This document shows positions 30,694-32,033 of a stretch of 32,033 nucleotides of DNA, piece by piece. Under the pieces are notes generated by a model that worked only from the letters and a program-made list of their open reading frames with translations, ran no database searches and was not told where the DNA came from. The position numbers and the translations under genes were made by a program. The DNA comes from Arthrobacter mobilis (GTDB lineage Bacteria > Actinomycetota > Actinomycetes > Actinomycetales > Micrococcaceae). Numbering within the stretch: the first letter of the stretch is position 1; each line of letters begins with the position of its first letter. Location of the stretch: positions 120,959 through 152,991 of the forward strand of contig NZ_JAAZSQ010000009.1 in the NCBI RefSeq assembly GCF_012395835.1. Direction: 5' to 3'.

Positions 30694-32033
30694 ATGGTTT
30701 CGCTCTGGCTCGACTCAGCACCCGGGATTCCGTCCGACGCCTTCGTCCCCGAGGGCGCGTACGACACGGTAGTGGTGGGAGCAGGACTGGCCGGCCTGGG
30801 CACCGCCGTGCTGCTGGCCCGTGCCGGCCACCAGGTTGCCGTGCTGGATGCACGCAGGACCGGCGCCGTCACCACCGGAAACACGACGGCGAAGGTCTCC
30901 CTCCTGCAGGGGCGCAAGCTCTCGCGCATCCTCTCCCACCACAGTGCGCACGTTGTGCGCAGCTATGCCGCGGCCCAGCGCGAGGCCCAGGACTGGCTGC
31001 AGGCGTTCTGCACGCAGCACGACGTGGCGTTCGAGCGCCGGGACGCCTACAGCTATGCCACCACCGACAAGGGCGCCGAAGACCTGCGTGCGGAACTGCA
31101 CGCCTGCACCGTGGCCGGCCTGGACGTGGAGTTCCTCCCGGCCGCCGAAGAGCTGCCCTTCCCGGTGACCGCCGCTTTGAAGCTGGAGCACCAGGCGCAG
31201 ATCCATCCGCTGCAGGTCCTTGCGGCCCTGGCCCGGGAACTGCGCGACCTCGGCGGAATTTTGGTGGAACAGGTCCGGGTCACCGACGTCACCTCCGCAG
31301 ACGCCGGGCGGCGGCTTGCCGTCCAGGCAGATGTCGGACGGCTCGGTGCCGACAACGTGGTGCTGGCCACCGGCATCCCGTTCCTGAACCGCGGCGGGCA
31401 CTTCAGCGTGCTCAAAGCGCAGCGTTCCTATGCCACGGCCTTCCGGGTGCCCGGGCCGGTACCGGCCGGCATGTACCTGTCCGTGGACGGCCCGACCAGG
31501 TCGCTGCGGACGGCCGACTACGGCGGCGGCAGGTTCCTGATCGTCGGCGGCAACGGCCACGTCGTCGGCCGGAAGGAACATCCGATGGAGCAGTTCGAGG
31601 ACCTGGTCCGCTGGACGCGCGGGCACTTCCCGGACGCCGAGCTGACGCACACCTGGTCTGCGCAGGACTACGAGCCGGCCGGTACCTTGCCCTATGTGGG
31701 CCGGCTCTCTCCGGCTGATGAGGCGATCTATACGGCCACGGGATTCGACAAATGGGGCATGACCAACTCGGTCGCGGCAGCCTTGGCGCTGACCGGGCAG
31801 ATCCTGGGTGCGGAGCAGGAGGAGTGGGCCAAGGACCTGTACAAGGTGCGGATCAGCCCTACCGACGCTGCCAGCACGGTGGAAACGACGGCCACCGGTG
31901 GATTCCAGATGGTGGCCGGCTGGGCCGGCGCCATGCTCCACGGTTCGGAGTCCCCGCCGCCCGAAGGACAGGGCGCGGTGCACCGCAGCCATGGCAAGCC
32001 GGTTGGAGTCAGCACGGTCGGCGGGGTCACCCG
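30694..32033 (+). CDS. FAD-dependent oxidoreductase, probably Rieske-fused (YhfW-like), 3' end outside window
   Basis: 446 codons are visible without a stop; the gene runs past the right edge. AAAGGA lies before the ATG. The Rossmann motif VVVGAGLAGLGTAVLLARAG (26-45) and the DAO-family features TTGNTTAKVSLLQG, EPAGTLPYVGRL and ATGFDKWGMTNSVAAAL are present. The last visible residues (HGKPVGVSTVGGVT) look like the start of a Rieske [2Fe-2S] domain, as in the YhfW group, but its Cys-His ligands lie beyond the window. It would oxidise an amine or related substrate and pass electrons to the cluster; the substrate is unknown. Confidence 0.85.
   Translation, partial: MVSLWLDSAPGIPSDAFVPEGAYDTVVVGAGLAGLGTAVLLARAGHQVAVLDARRTGAVTTGNTTAKVSLLQGRKLSRILSHHSAHVVRSYAAAQREAQDWLQAFCTQHDVAFERRDAYSYATTDKGAEDLRAELHACTVAGLDVEFLPAAEELPFPVTAALKLEHQAQIHPLQVLAALARELRDLGGILVEQVRVTDVTSADAGRRLAVQADVGRLGADNVVLATGIPFLNRGGHFSVLKAQRSYATAFRVPGPVPAGMYLSVDGPTRSLRTADYGGGRFLIVGGNGHVVGRKEHPMEQFEDLVRWTRGHFPDAELTHTWSAQDYEPAGTLPYVGRLSPADEAIYTATGFDKWGMTNSVAAALALTGQILGAEQEEWAKDLYKVRISPTDAASTVETTATGGFQMVAGWAGAMLHGSESPPPEGQGAVHRSHGKPVGVSTVGGVT

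Overview
The window is high-GC DNA from an actinomycete, most likely a member of the Micrococcaceae close to Arthrobacter. This is an inference from base composition, codon use, several leaderless gene starts, a NirA/SirA-type sulfite reductase, a separate CbiX-type chelatase and the gene repertoire. There are no rRNA or tRNA genes, no CRISPR array and no transposase. Two genes run off the ends: a ferredoxin-NADP reductase at the left and a FAD oxidoreductase at the right.

Positions 1-16631 are one long minus-strand sulfur block. Reading in the direction of transcription, it starts with a SAM-I riboswitch, then metF, metE, an O-acetylhomoserine sulfhydrylase, a cystathionine gamma-synthase-type enzyme and an intrinsic terminator. 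After that come an 11-codon leader ORF, a CbiX-type chelatase, sulfite reductase, APS reductase, CysD, CysN, an SsuABC/TauABC-type ABC transporter, a siroheme synthase and an FprA-type ferredoxin reductase. From sulfite reductase to siroheme synthase most junctions are start/stop overlaps. Together the genes would import a sulfur compound, activate sulfate, reduce it to sulfide with siroheme made in the same operon, fix sulfide into homocysteine and methylate it to methionine.

Positions 16747-20094 hold a Phd/RelE toxin-antitoxin pair, phosphoglucomutase, a bidirectional terminator, a small helical protein and an unrecognised 177-residue protein.

Positions 20155-23834 hold the most unusual locus. 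A SAM-IV riboswitch lies directly upstream of an AmiS/UreI-type channel gene and an SfnB/DszC-type flavin monooxygenase gene. These are followed by a 170-bp element bounded by perfect 15-bp inverted repeats and by an aldehyde dehydrogenase gene. I read this as a SAM-repressed uptake and desulfurisation system for a small neutral organosulfur compound. The riboswitch and protein families are visible in the sequence; the substrate is a guess.

The rest is a uracil/xanthine permease, dodecin, and a minus-strand run of sugar and glycerol genes: LacI regulator, PfkB sugar kinase, HAD phosphatase, glycerophosphodiesterase and glycerate kinase. Several genes have a -10-like hexamer 6 or 7 nt before the start codon and no Shine-Dalgarno sequence, so leaderless transcription appears common. 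Long open frames antisense to real genes are frequent here because of the GC content and were left out.
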